This document shows positions 53,572-64,000 of a stretch of 64,000 bases of DNA, in pieces. Source of the stretch: Phytopythium helicoides (Eukaryota > Oomycota > Peronosporomycetes > Pythiales > Pythiaceae). Each line of letters opens with the position of its first letter. Positions within the stretch are counted from its first letter, which is position 1. Position numbers and translations under genes: made by a program. The notes below the pieces were generated by a model that was given only the letters and a program-made list of their open reading frames with translations, was not told the origin of the DNA and did not search any database. The stretch spans positions 496,001-560,000 of the forward strand of contig JANFNE010000022.1 in assembly GCA_024867545.1 (NCBI GenBank), written 5' to 3'.

Positions 53572-54123
53572 CTACAACGGAGGCACGTCGCTCGGCTGGA
53601 ACACCAACGAAACGCTGTTCACACAGTGACGCTCGTCCGTCGGCGTCTTGAACCCTTCGCCCTTGATCACATGACCCATATGCCTGGACACAAGTCACGT
53701 GTGAGCCGCATGCAGATATTGACACACCACGAGCACCTACGGCAAGCTCGCACTCACCCGTCGCACTTGGCACACACAATCTCGCACGCCACGCCGTGCG
53801 GATCGAGTTCGAGCTGTCCATTTTGGATCAAACACCGCACACTATCACCGTTAGTGCAGGAAAGCGGACGGAACACCGTTTTCCTGAGCACGACCGTTCA
53901 CCTTGATGGCGCCGGGGATGGCCTGGTAGAACGCCGGCCAGCCACAGCCCGAGTCGAACTTGGTTGTGGACGTGTAGAGCGGGGCCTTGCACCCAGCGCA
54001 CACGTAGGTTCCCTCATCGAAGTGTGCGTTGTACTCCCCCGATCCTTGCGGTTCCGTCCCCTTGAGACGCAGCACCTCGTACTGCAGGGGCGTGAGCTGC
54101 TGCTGCCCGTTGGCCTCCGCCAT
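53572..54123 (-). CDS. MSRB: Methionine-R-sulfoxide reductase B
   Basis: Exons 54123-53875, 53813-53758 and 53683-53572 give 138 residues. Landmarks are the zinc Cys pairs CAGC and CAKC, CGWPAFYQAIPGAIKVN, GHMGHVIKGEGF, and the catalytic-Cys motif RHCVNSVSLVF. The enzyme reduces free or protein-bound methionine-R-sulfoxide with thioredoxin. No leader peptide is seen, so it is probably cytosolic. Intron 1 starts with GTTCCG and was placed by frame and family continuity (AQENG to LELDPHGV). It runs opposite to Fanzor and POT3 and is an ordinary host gene. Confidence 0.92.
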
Positions 54124-54827
54124 GCTTCTCGTTGCGGTAGGGGGTGTTGTAGGCTGGGAATTCTAGACTGCGGGGTGTGAGTGCGCGATTCACGGCGTGA
54201 ATGCGCGCAGGAGCGTCTGGAGCGTCTGGGGTGCATGGGTCTCGTCGTTGAACAGCACAGGTGCACATCAAGTCAACGATCGAGGACCGCTCCGATACTG
54301 TACTTTCTAGACATTATGACACTCACCAAAAGCGTAAATATCGCCAGTCGCGACCATTTGACAGACATGTCAAATGGTACGATATGATTGGCGGGTCTCC
54401 GATCTCTAGCCGCCCAATCAGGGTGGCGAACCATCAGGACACATTCGCTGCCATGGAGCAGCGACGCGAGGACCGAGGAGTAAGCGTTCATGCACCTTCC
54501 TCGGTTAGTCATGCTCCGAGGGCGTGAGATGAGGAGGGAGCATCAAAGATGAGTGGATTGCGCCGATTTAACTGTTGGGAGATGGACAGAAGGTACAGCG
54601 TTGTTGCTCAAAGTGACGACTATTATAGGACTGTGCGTACCGTAATGCAATGGACCTCGCGGTCGTACAGGAGAGACCCCTGGGAGCCCGAATCGACCGA
54701 TGGTGCTTGCCGACTCAACTTTTTCGCTTCAGTCATTTTCCAATTCGCCCGGAACCGCACCAGTTCCCTCCGGCCAACCAACCAATCCCCACCAGCGTGA
54801 CCTTCAGCTCCAGCTCCACCACCAAGG
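54124..54827. other. Divergent intergenic region MSRB / POT3
   Basis: No gene is recognised. It includes the upstream regions of MSRB (-) and POT3 (+). The POT3 core promoter is at 54733-54749. Unlike POT1 and POT2, the larger conserved upstream block (GACACCATAAGGCTAGC) is absent. Confidence 0.5.
54733..54749 (+). promoter_or_regulatory. Oomycete Inr/FPR-type core promoter of POT3
   Basis: TCATTTTCCAATTCGCC lies about 80 bp upstream of the ATG. It shares the CCAATTCGCC part with the POT1 and POT2 elements. Confidence 0.6.
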
Positions 54828-56699
54828 ATGGCGAAGGCGGTTGCGTCCACATCACCGGTGCTCACACCCAAGACGTTCACGCCAGGCAGCGCCGGTGGCG
54901 CCTACAGTACTCAGCTCTGGGATCAACGACCTGTCAAGTATGCTCAGAACGTCATCACCCGCGTGTGCATCTTCATCTTCGTGCTCGCGCTGTTTTCGGA
55001 GCTCACGCACTTCGGTGTCGTGCAGTCCCTTAAGAACTTCTTCATGAAACTCGGATGGTCGAACAAGGGCTCCAACTCGATGAAGACCACGTTCGACTCC
55101 ATCTGTCAATTTGCGTGCATTATTATGGGCTACCTTGCCGACGAGAAGCTGGGCAAGTTCAAGGCTCTGCTCACTGCCAGCACCATGAACTGCATTGGTT
55201 TGATCCCCGTCGCAATCGCTGCTCTCCCTACTGTCCTCGATCACCTCGGAACGAGCAAGGCACTGTTCAACATTGGATTGTTCGTCGGTATCAGTCTCAC
55301 CCAGACCAGCATGATGTCGCTGTCGGTGTCCCTCGGCGGCGACCAGTTTTCGCCAAATGCGTCGGCTGACGAAAAGGCAACCTTCTTCAGCATCCACTAC
55401 TGGTCGGGCAACTGTGGCACTTTTCTTGCGTACCTGCTGCTCCCGACGATCTCCATTCACGGGCTCGGTGCCATCTCCCAGGAGTACGGATACTTCAGTG
55501 TTTACATCGGCGGCGTTATTCTGATGCTCCTCACTGTGGCGCTGCTTCTCGTCTCACGACCACGTTACGTGCAAGTGCCACCTACGTCTCACTCCATTGC
55601 AGTCGTCATTCGCATCGTTCTTCACCACGCCAAGACCAACTTCCGTGCACGCATGATTGCTCTCGGAACCACTGCCTACTTGCTTGCCGTGGCTCTCAAT
55701 GTTCCGGCTGCATTCTTGTCAGACCATGGAAGCATCGGCCACAACCTTTCCTATGTCTCCGGCGCGCTGTCGCTATTTGGAACGGCTATCTGGGTGTACT
55801 TTGGTCGCGACTCGTCGTTCATGGATGGAGCTGATGAGCGTAATGGTGGCAAGTATGACTCGGAGCTCGTCCATGGTGTCAAGCAAGTGATTCGCGTGCT
55901 TCCGTTCAATGCCTTCAACGCGTTCTGGTGGATGTGCCAGAACCAGCGTGCAAACAACCAGTCTATCATCCAGCAGACTGATGTGCGTCTGTACAGCGAT
56001 ATCGATTCGTGGCAGATTCCTGGCCCGACGATGCAGATGTTCAACCCACTGTCAGCTATTGTTTGGGTTCCACTGCTCTATCGTGTCGTCTTCCCGATCT
56101 ACGAGAAGTTTGCTGGTAAGCCTGCTAGCAAGTTTGGCAAGATCCTCACGGGGTACTTTATTGCGTCAATCGCCATGTTCTGGTCGGGAGTCTTCGAGAC
56201 TGTACGCCGTGACGCTGGACCCATCACGTACATCAACTCGACCGGCGGCGTCGAGTACCTGCTGAACGACGATGGCGGACAGCCCATGAACGACATCAAG
56301 TGGTACACGGCTCTGGGTCAGTACTTCCTCGTGTCGCTCGCGGGTGCTTTCATTGTGATTCCTTCGTACGACATTTGTTACTCGGAGGTGCCGCAGCGTA
56401 TGCGCAGTACGTCTGTGGCACTGAGCTTCTTCGTCATGTCTATTGGAGCACGTTGCAGTCATCGCTGGTGCTGCTATTCGGTGATTACATCACGACGAAT
56501 CTGAACAATGGGCACATGGAGTATCTGTACTACTGCCTGGGATCGATCATGTTCGCAGGTTGCGCTGGTGTACATTGTGGTGATGAACCAGATGCAGCTT
56601 GGGACGATCCCGCCGGTTGGTACCGAGACCACCCCGGCACTCCAAGAGGCAGAGAATGGCAGTCAGCAGAAGGGTTCGACAGCGTCCGAAGGCGCGTAG
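54828..56699 (+). pseudogene. POT/PTR family transporter, copy 3 (two compensating indels)
   Basis: Starts MAKAVASTSPVLTPKTFTPG. It is the same protein as copy 2 up to SFFVMSIG. There one G is missing (GGG to GG near 56445), shifting the frame through QSSLVLLFGDYITTN and MEYLYYCLGSIMFA, and one extra A near 56557 shifts it again, to VALVYIVVMNQMQLG and the stop at 56699. The region between the two indels is otherwise conserved. From about 55577 the DNA is nearly identical to copy 2 except for a diverged island at about 56033-56172. The 5' third differs at many sites. It is either a recent pseudogene or an intact gene with two consensus errors. Confidence 0.82.
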
Positions 56700-57332
56700 A
56701 GTGTGCAGACATCGCTCTGCAAGGTACCTGGTAGGGTCTAACGCTCTCAAAGAATACGTTCGCATCTTTTCAGAATTTCAATTGCAATACGTTGGACACT
56801 CATTGCCTTTCATCGCATTTTATAGTGGCCCATTGACGCGTCGCACACCGGCGAAAAATGATCTTGGCGGTCGCGCCATCAATTTCACCACCTCGATGAC
56901 GCGGCTCGGCGCGCTAATCGCATGATGTCTCGGCGGTCGGCCCATCGCCTTGTGTACGCATGAGTCGACTGGGTTATTTGGTTCGCCTTGATTGGGCGAG
57001 ATGGTCAGTTGAGGCTGCCAATCCAAACCAGGAATGCGGAAAACGCAGCAAAATCGACGGTACATCGGACGGTACTGTGCCGGGGTTGATGAGTCTCTGC
57101 GGTCGACTGTGACGTGTTCAGGCTGACTAGTTCAACGAATTTACACTGATGCATTCGAGGACCTACGAGTAAGCATGATACCATGGACAGCAATGTTGAG
57201 TGGACGGCAACGCGAGCAGACACGCACGTGTTGGATGAGTGCACACTCGCACGGCACAGTAGAGCTGCTGCTCATTGCAAGCTCATCGCCTAGCCATTCC
57301 ACAATCTCCTTCCTGTTTCCAAGATCGACATC
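56700..57332. other. Intergenic POT3 to TauD-C
   Basis: No gene is seen. The TauD-C side ends with CCATTCCACAATCTCC (about 57295-57310), a plausible initiator-type sequence about 25-40 bp before the start codon. Confidence 0.45.
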
Positions 57333-58622
57333 ATGGCACCCCAGAACCAGTCGTCAACTACCACTGAATCCTCCGCGGACGCTTCGGCCACCACTCCTAC
57401 GCCTATCAAGAATGCGCTTGGACTTGAAGTGGAGCACCAACCCATTGAGCATCCCGAGCTCACGCGCGTGTTCCCCGATACGCTCTACCCGCCGATCCCG
57501 GTGCTCCCGTACGAAGACCGCGCGCTCAAGGCTGACCCCACGTTCAAGAACCTGCTGGCTAACGCCACCATTACCCACCTGGAGCCAAAGATCGGGTCCG
57601 AGATTCGCGGTATCCAGCTCCATGAGCTCACGGATGCGCAGAAGGATGAGCTCGCTCTACTGACCGCTGAGCGCGGCGTTGTATTCTTCGCGACCAAGAG
57701 ATCACAATCGACCAGCAGCTGGAGCTCGGTCGCTACTACGGGCCGCTGCACATCCACCAGAACTTCGGTCACCCCGACGGCTACCCGGAGGTGCACGTGA
57801 TCTACAACACGGTTGAGACCAGCGGCGTCTTCCTCAAGCGCCACTTGCTGGATCCCGTCGCAGAGTGGCACACAGACGTGTCCTATGAACGCCAGGTGCG
57901 ATTTTACCTATTGGTTTCGGTAGTCGAAACTTCCTAGCTAACTCGTTCGTCATCGCTCCTGTACTGCACAACCGAGCAGCCGCCGTCGTACACGACGCTG
58001 AAGATCATGACGGCTCCTCCTGTTGGTGGTGACACTCTCTGGTCGTCGTCGTACGAGGCGTACGAGCGCCTTGACACCACCTTTCAAGGCGTTCATTGAG
58101 GGACTGACTGCGATTCACAGCAGCAAGGTGCGTGCGTCTCGGCATTGTGGTGGGTGGTTACAGGGCGTTCACATGAACTGGTGAGCGCAGAAGCAAGGCG
58201 AGGATGGTGTCGCACGTGGCCAGATTTTGCGCCGCCCGATCGTCGAGTTTGCGCACCCGGTGGTTCGTACGCACCCAGTCACGGGTCGCAAGGCGTTGTT
58301 TGTGAACCCGTCGTTCACTCGCCGCATCGTGGAGCTCTCGGCAGCCGAGTCTGGTACGGTGAATAGTTTGCTTGCGTCTGGTAATTCATTGTTCTGACAT
58401 TCCGTCTATCCATGAATTGTAGACGCGGTGCTCAACTTCCTGTACCAGCACATTGGCAACGGCCACGAGTTCCAGGTGCGCTTCCGCTGGGAGAAGAACT
58501 CGGTCGCGTTCTGGGACAACCGCAACACGAACCACTACGCGACGTTTGACTACCTCCCTGGCAACCGCCACGGATCGCGCGTGACGCCGCAAGGCGAGAT
58601 CCCGTTCTTCAAGAAGGATTAG
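57333..58622 (+). pseudogene. TauD-like 2-oxoglutarate dioxygenase, copy C (two frame breaks)
   Basis: Starts MAPQNQSSTTTESSADASAT. It follows copy B exon by exon: exon 1 to about 57894, then about 57979-58124, about 58170-58357 and 58422-58622, with introns at the same three sites as copy B. One base is missing near 57689 (VVFF to DQEI), and one T is extra near 58071 (YERL to TPPF). The metal-binding WHTDV, distal His ([15 protein letters not shown]) and C-terminal Arg region are preserved. The tail is EIPFFKKD. Same predicted chemistry as copies A and B. The breaks may be sequencing errors or early decay. Confidence 0.8.
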
Positions 58623-59133
58623 ACGGGGTCTTTCGTTCCGTTTATGCTTGTCACGACAGTGCCCGGGTTGACATCGACCACTGTCAGTTCTGCTACCGGT
58701 ACTGCTATTGGTAGCTAGTTCATTACGTTTCATATCAATCAACTCAGTTACATGAACTTTTGGTTCCCAAACAAGCTTGATGAGGCGTAATATAGTAGAA
58801 GTTGCTGCTACTGCACCTGGTGATGGCTACCTCAAGTGCCTCCGACGAAGCAAAAATGGCTGTCACCACTCCATTCGAACCCAGATGCTACTGTCATCAT
58901 TCACCCCACACTGAAGTGGCTGCGAACGGGATTGGATGGCAAACATGGACCACGCAGGATTAGTTCATTCCGGCGAGGTTTACCGCCTTAGTCATTCGGA
59001 AACATGTCGTGGGAGGAAACAAACGGGTAGCCTTCACACGCAAACATAGCCAATTTCCGAGCGAGCTAGTATGAGCACCGCGTAGGGAGATGAATGGTTA
59101 TCCAACTCACAACCCGCTGTCTGGATTTCTAGT
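58623..59133. other. Intergenic, no gene seen
   Basis: Convergent 3' regions of TauD-C (+) and the TFIIS-N protein (-). There is no recognisable frame or RNA gene. Confidence 0.55.
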
Positions 59134-61248
59134 CTACAGCAGATCCTTCTTCCACTTGGCCACAAGCAGCCCAGCTGCCTTGGCGACCTCTGCATTTGCG
59201 TGCTTGCGCAGCTTGTTGATTGTCCGACCGATACCCGTGGATTTGAGAATGTCCACCGTCAATTTCAGACCCGACAGCGTCGCCAATACATGGAGAGCCA
59301 ACTTGGCCGAGACGTTCTTGACATTGTCGCCGTCATTCTCGAGAAGGCTCTGCTGGAATCGAACTTGCGTCTCCAGGTCAGCCGATGACGCAGGATCGGT
59401 TGCTTTCGTGTCTTCCTTGGACCCGACACCGTCGGACGTTGCCGATATGTTGTCATTGGGATTGTCTGATCGCTTTTCATCGATGCGAGGAGACGCAGGG
59501 AGCTCGGGAACCACAGAGGGTATGCCCTGCGGAAAGAACATTTTTGTAAGTCACCATATTGCGAAGAAAGCTATTACTGCTACTCACGAAATCGGAGTTC
59601 AGGTGCTGCTCCAATAACAGAGCCACGTCAGGAATGGCAGGAGCGAAGCCGAATCGGCGAGGCTCGCTCAAGGCGCGTAGAGCACTCATTGTTGGAGGGT
59701 ATGAGGGAGTGGAAGGGGAGGCAGCTGACGTCCAAGAGCCATCAGCATCCTGAGTTGATAACAGAAATGCCATTCCGCGGCGGACGGCGACGAGATTATC
59801 GGATCCCTCGAAACACTTCAGAGCCTGCCAAGTTCACATTATTAGAATCCTGGAGAACGCGTCCAAGTAAAAGCTTTGGGTGAAAAAGAGCTTATCATGT
59901 ACCTGCAGGATATCGCCAACAAGCTCGACATCTTGCTGGGCAATCTGGTAGACGAGGTGCTGCCGCAAAAAGAAATACTCGTGGGGAAGCAATTCCTGAA
60001 ACAGGAGTGAGGGCACATTCCTAAAAGCTTTGAAGGCTAGGAATGACGCACCGGCTCACAGCGCAAACGCCCAAACTCCGTAAGGATCATGACAAACGAT
60101 ACAATCCACTTGATTTGAGTCCTGTAAACAGATGCGGGGACTTCATCTGGAGCCTTGTATGGGTATAGTGCAGGGAGATATTGCAAGAGCTGAAGCCGCC
60201 ACGTCCGAATACAACGTCAGTGTCTACATGGAGCAGAGTGGAAGAGGACTGCGCCATTCTGACCTGCAGCAGCGAGAACCCAATCGATTGCCCGAGATAG
60301 TTCGTGTAGAACCACAGCAGGAGCGCGTCCGTGAACCTCTCATACACGGACGAACTGTCGTCCGACGCCGGCGGACCGCTTGTCGCGGGGTCCCAACCGA
60401 GAAAGTCCTGTCGAGCACGATAAAAAAAGTATTGGAAACTTGTTTAACAACAAGTCCATAGCAGCTTATACGAACCATAGCCGTGTACAGCGGGGGAGAG
60501 CGCTCGAGCCAGTTGAGCAGCTCGACTCGCCGCGGGTGGCAAATACCGAGGCCCTCGACCACGTAGACCGCGAAGATGGCCTCGACGAGCTGCGAGCGAC
60601 GCAACAACGTTAGTCTACGAGCGTCCCTACCCATCTGACAGCACCAGCCGCACCTGGCTGGGGGACGGCACGTGCTGCGGCTCCCAGTGCTGGTGGCGCT
60701 GCTCGCGCAGCCATCGCGCGCCGAGCAGCCTCGCGTACAGCGCTGCGAGTTTGAGCACCGGGCCTGTCTCGACGGTCTGCAGCTCGTAGAGCGCCTGCGT
60801 GGCGTGCAGTGCGCAGTCGTGGAAGGCCTGGGGCGAGGCGGTGGCGAGCGCGTATGCCTGCGGAGCGCTGGCAGAGCGAGTGGACGGTCAGTCGCGGAGC
60901 GCGCGAGCAGCGTCGAGCAGCAGCGCACGCACCCTTGATGACAGCCTCGGTGCGCGGCGCGAGCTTCCACGGCTCCGGCGGCGCGCGGCGCGCGACCTTC
61001 TGCGCCTTGATCTTGCGGAACTCCTGGTGCATGAGGCGCTTGAGCACGTCCTTGTGGTTGGCGAGGCTCACGTGCACGTCCTTCTCGACGGCCTGGCGCA
61101 CGATTTTGGTGCTGAGCGCCGCCACGTCGTGCGCCGCCATGACGCGCGCGATTGACGCCGCGATCTTTGCCTCCAGCTCCTTGGAGATGGAGCGCGGGAG
61201 CACCACCAGCGACGAGCCGGCCGCCGTCATCTTGGTGTACATGGCCAT
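59134..61248 (-). CDS. Nuclear protein with DEK_C-like and TFIIS-N domains
   Basis: Multi-exon minus-strand gene starting MAMYTKMTAAGSSLVVLPRS (61248). Residues about 20-75 (ISKELEAKIAASIARVM, IVRQAVEKDVHVSL, HKDVLKRLMHQEF) resemble the DEK C-terminal / SWIB-like helical domain. The middle exons are helical: ALYELQTVETGPVLKLAAL, VVEGLGICHPRRVELLNWL, YERFTDALLLWFYTNYLG, LLPHEYFFLRQHLVYQIAQQ, and MAFLLSTQDADGSW near 59733. The last exon ends in a TFIIS N-terminal (LW) domain, LATLSGLKLTVDILKSTGIG leading to GRTINKLRKHANAEVAKAAG and LLVAKWKKDLL, which in other proteins binds disordered transcription-elongation partners. A chromatin or transcription role is inferred. Internal exon borders are approximate. 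Confidence 0.72.
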
Positions 61249-61434
61249 CGTGCCAGGAGGCCGCTGGGAAGGGAAATGCCGCCCGCGTGACTACCGGATC
61301 GCCCACGGGGCGAAACCGCGGGCGACCCGGTAGCCACGTTCGCGCGCACCGTGGCGCGCCGGATCTATAGCGCCGCCCCCCACCGGGCCACACATACTGG
61401 GGGAGAAGCTGTTTGCAGCGGGACTTGACGCGAG
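61249..61434. promoter_or_regulatory. Divergent promoter, TFIIS-N gene / ferredoxin-like gene
   Basis: 186 bp of GC-rich sequence between the two divergent start codons. No clear CCAAT box was noted. Confidence 0.4.
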
Positions 61435-62141
61435 ATGCTGGCGCGCGCTGTGCGATCGACGGGCGTCGCGGGCCGCCGCTGGATCGGCGGGCTGTCGACG
61501 CCTCTCGCGGGCCCGTCGGTGGCCTGAGAGAGTGTGCGTGATGCGTGTGGAGGCGGCGGAGATGCGCTGACGCGAGGGGGCGAGAGCTGACGCGGCCTTT
61601 CTCGTTCTGGTGGTGCAGCGTCAACGTGGTGCTCGTCGACTACGAGGGCAACCGGCACGCGATCCAGGGCCGCGCGGGCCAGACGCTGCGCGAGGCCTGC
61701 GAGATGAGCGGGCTGCCGCTCGTCAAGGACGACTCGTTCGGCGGCGGCGGACAGGTGGACGCCGTGCGCACGCCATTTTACACCGAGTCGCTCTTCGGAG
61801 AGGGCGCGTCGTCCCCGCAGTCGCACGTGGTCGTCGCCAACGAGTGGATCCACAAGCTGCCGTCGCCAGACCCGCGCGAGACGCACATCCTCGAGACCTA
61901 CGTGCCAAAGGAGGACCTCTCGGCCAAGTGCGTGCTGCCTAACGGGACGCTTCATTACGAGATGCGAACGCTAACGCTAACGCTGCTGCTTGCTCTTCTC
62001 GGCAGCTCCCGCCTCGGAACGGAGATCGTACTGAAGAAGGAGCTCGACGGACTTGTCGTGGCCGTGCCAGAGGCGCTGCCCGTCGAGACGTTCGTCTACG
62101 ACCACGAGTACGACGAGGACGACTTCGAGGAGGACCCCTGA
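61435..62141 (+). CDS. Ferredoxin-fold protein without cluster cysteines (C1-FDX-like)
   Basis: Exons 61435-61514, 61619-61927 and 62006-62141 give 174 residues. The leader MLARAVRSTGVAGRRWIGGL looks mitochondrial. The body follows adrenodoxin-type ferredoxins: VNVVLVDYEGNRHAIQGRAG, QTLREACEMSG, then at the end SRLGTEIVLKKELDGLVVAV and PEALPVET. The usual cluster cysteines are absent except possibly the Cys of REAC: the C-x-x-C loop is replaced by a long segment with SHVVVANEWIHKLPSPD, and RLGC has become RLGT. This resembles the ferredoxin-like subunit (C1-FDX) that bridges the arms of mitochondrial complex I in plants and ciliates. Assignment to that subunit is inference; loss of the Fe-S ligands is seen directly. 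Confidence 0.72.
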
Positions 62142-62239
62142 GCGCGTTGACGCCGCCGCCCTGGACGTGCGCGAAAGTAACAGAGAACGAGTCGCGTGCG
62201 CGCCCTTTTACACTATCTGTGGCTCTCTCACTCTCGTGC

Positions 62240-64000
62240 TCACTCGCTAGCGGTCGCCTTCTTCCTCGCCTTGGCCTTCTGCGCCGCCTTCTTCTTCTCA
62301 ATCTCCAGCCGCGACGAGTTCTTGATGTCGCTGCGCCGCTTAACTGCCTCTTCGACGGGGCCCGCTCGCCATGGAGGCACGGCGAGAGGCTCCACGGAGT
62401 CCGCTCACGGTCGACGGCTTGCGGTTGTTGTCTACCTCGTCCTCCTCCTCTTCGTCTTCGTCGTCGTCGTCCTCGCCTTTTTCCTCTCGCCGCTGGTCGT
62501 CCGGGTTCTCGACCGTGTACGGGTTCATCTGCCGCCACTGTGGGGACAGAGGCACTCGGATGTTGTACCGCAAGCGGTCGTCATCGGTTCTGGAGGCGTG
62601 ACCGAGCAGAGGAGAGCCTGCCACTGTACCGCCCTGCAGCCTGCTATCGACGCCACTGCCGCCGAGTTGCCGAGTCCACTGCTAACGCTGCTACTTCCGG
62701 TCCCGACGCCAACCAGCGGGTGGGGATTGCCTGCGCGGACGCTGTTCTTGCGGCGCATGCTCGCAGTCGAAGTCGACTGCAAGTGCGTTTCGTCGCCCAA
62801 AACGTGCCGCACGCCCAGCTCAATGGCCTCCGACAGCCCAAGCAGATCAAGCTCAGCTGCTGCAGTCGACGAGGACGTCGCCCCGAGGATCTGAGCAATG
62901 TGCAGCAGTCCGAGCTGCAACTTCTGCTCGACGTCAGACACAAACCACAACAAAACCTTCAGCACGTCGTGACACATTTGGGAACAACGTCCAGGCTTAG
63001 CGTACGTACCTCATGGAGAGCTCGCATCCACGCCACACGCTCGCGTCGGTGCTGATTCGTCGCTGCAGCGTCTGCAATCTGCTGCTCGAGCTCTTTCGTT
63101 GTCGCTCGCGGAGGGGCTCCGTTGGCACCTCCACCTGATAACGGAGACCCAACTGCGTTGACAACGGTGTCTTCGTCCTGCCTCGCACTCACGCTTCCTC
63201 CGAGCTTGAGATTGACAAACTGCGTCTGCAGTGTCTGCAGTCTATCACGCAGCTCTGCCACTCGCAGCTCCGCTTGCTTTCCTTCCTCCTCGAGTTGCCC
63301 AGCGTGGTCGATCTGGCTTTGCCAGTACGCCTGCACTTCTTCCGGGTGGTTGATGCCGACATGTCGAAGGGCACCGAGCACGCCGTCGTCCTTGTAGGCA
63401 CTGCCCAAATACATTTGGAGCGTTGCAGGCATTCCGCTGGCGCACAACTGATGTCTCCTTCATGTGCAGCAGCCTCTCCTTGGCGCGCATAAAGTTTGCG
63501 TCGACGACGACTGGGGGCTCGACACCGCTCGGACTAGTTCGGTACAGCTACAGAGAGAACTTCGTTAGGTTTTGCTCCTTGTGCACTCTCCTTCTCCTTT
63601 GCCTCGCTCGGAGACCGAGCTATAATCTTCTTGACTCGAGCAGGTGCTAGTCCGGAACGACTGGCCATTCGCAAGTTGAGCTCGCGGCGCCAGCGCAGTC
63701 TATCGAGAGCTGCCTGGTGGATCGTAGCCTTATCCTGCGTCGCTTGCCGAAGTTTTGGTAGCTCAGCGCTTGCCAGCCTGGTCTCGTATGACAGCACCTG
63801 AGCTCGCTGTTGGAGCTCGATAATCTCTTGACGAAGTTTGTGGACAACCGCCTCGGCACTCTCGATGATATTCGGGTCCCGTGCAGGATTCACCTCGCAG
63901 TGTCGGAGAATTGCTCGGTAGTAGTCACCTCGCTGACGCCCGATAGCAGTTTCATCGCCCACTTTGCGGATCTGTTCCTGCAGCTCGTCCGTTTGGCTTG
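62240..64000 (-). CDS. Coiled-coil protein, possibly dynein-arm docking factor (partial)
   Basis: Minus-strand gene whose start lies beyond the window. Visible parts read leftward: QRGDYYRAILRHCEVNPARD, long heptad-like helices (AVVHKLRQEIIELQQRAQVL, RLRWRRELNLRMASRSG), REKLLHMKETSV, DDGVLGALRHVGINHPEEVQ, then AGQLEEEGKQAELRVAELRD and LQTLQTQFVNLKLGG, an acidic/basic linker with DDDDEDEEEEDEVDNN, and the C-terminus RSDIKNSSRLEIEKKKAAQK ending at 62240. Introns interrupt near 62960-63010 and 63440-63545, and one is likely near 62560-62600. The pattern resembles outer-dynein-arm docking proteins such as CCDC151/ODAD3, but without a signature motif this is tentative. An axonemal role would fit SPAG17 in the same window. 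Confidence 0.55.

Noticed and set aside
58623..59133. Search for tRNA or snRNA genes in intergenic stretches
   Set aside because: No cloverleaf, A/B box pair or snRNA-like motif was recognised here or in the other gaps by eye. A covariance search would be needed to exclude them.

Overview
This is nuclear DNA of an oomycete, most probably a Phytophthora-like member of the Peronosporales. The evidence is the set of 50-95 nt GT-AG introns, the oomycete-type initiator/flanking promoter sequences (TCATTY...CCAATTCGCC), the transposon families (copia, chromodomain gypsy, piggyBac, MULE), and zoospore flagellum genes next to a bacterial-type N-acetylglutamate synthase. Genus and species are inference.

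Layout. (1) 1-20374 is a transposon-rich block. A young, apparently intact copia element (320-5102) sits in a 125-bp tandem repeat. It is followed by a relict copia LTR, decayed gypsy pol (+) and a decayed MULE-type transposase (-). A chromodomain gypsy element (9369-20374, minus strand) carries a piggyBac element (9581-13631) inside its 3' LTR. The gypsy RT core is deleted, and an antisense chromodomain-like gene lies between pol and the 3' LTR. (2) 20621-43686 is a compact host-gene block: a secreted EGF/tenascin-like protein, N-acetylglutamate synthase, an EndoU ribonuclease, an internally duplicated unknown protein, ARP10 (dynactin), the U11/U12 25K protein, an unknown protein, signal peptidase subunit SPCS1, SET/TAF-I, SPAG17/PF6 (ciliary central pair), a membrane-anchored glycosidase-like protein, and the first POT transporter. 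Several of these pairs share very short divergent promoters. (3) 41893-58622 holds three POT/PTR proton-coupled transporter genes and three TauD-like 2-oxoglutarate dioxygenase genes, arranged as inverted and direct copies with patchy near-identity that suggests gene conversion. Uptake of a substrate by the POT protein and its oxidation by the neighbouring dioxygenase would be a natural pairing, but the substrate cannot be read from sequence. Embedded here is a Fanzor gene (51322-53241), a eukaryotic homologue of TnpB (RNA-guided nuclease family), followed by a methionine-R-sulfoxide reductase. (4) 59134-64000 holds a DEK_C/TFIIS-N nuclear protein, a ferredoxin-fold protein lacking most cluster cysteines (resembling the complex I subunit C1-FDX), and a coiled-coil protein that resembles outer-dynein-arm docking factors and runs off the window.

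Several conserved single-copy genes (ARP10, SNRNP25, the 32.4-kb protein, the glycosidase) and several paralogues (POT1, POT3, TauD-A, TauD-C) each contain one or two single-base frame breaks. This may reflect consensus-sequence errors as much as real pseudogenes. Splice sites given below were worked out by hand from frame continuity and GT-AG borders.
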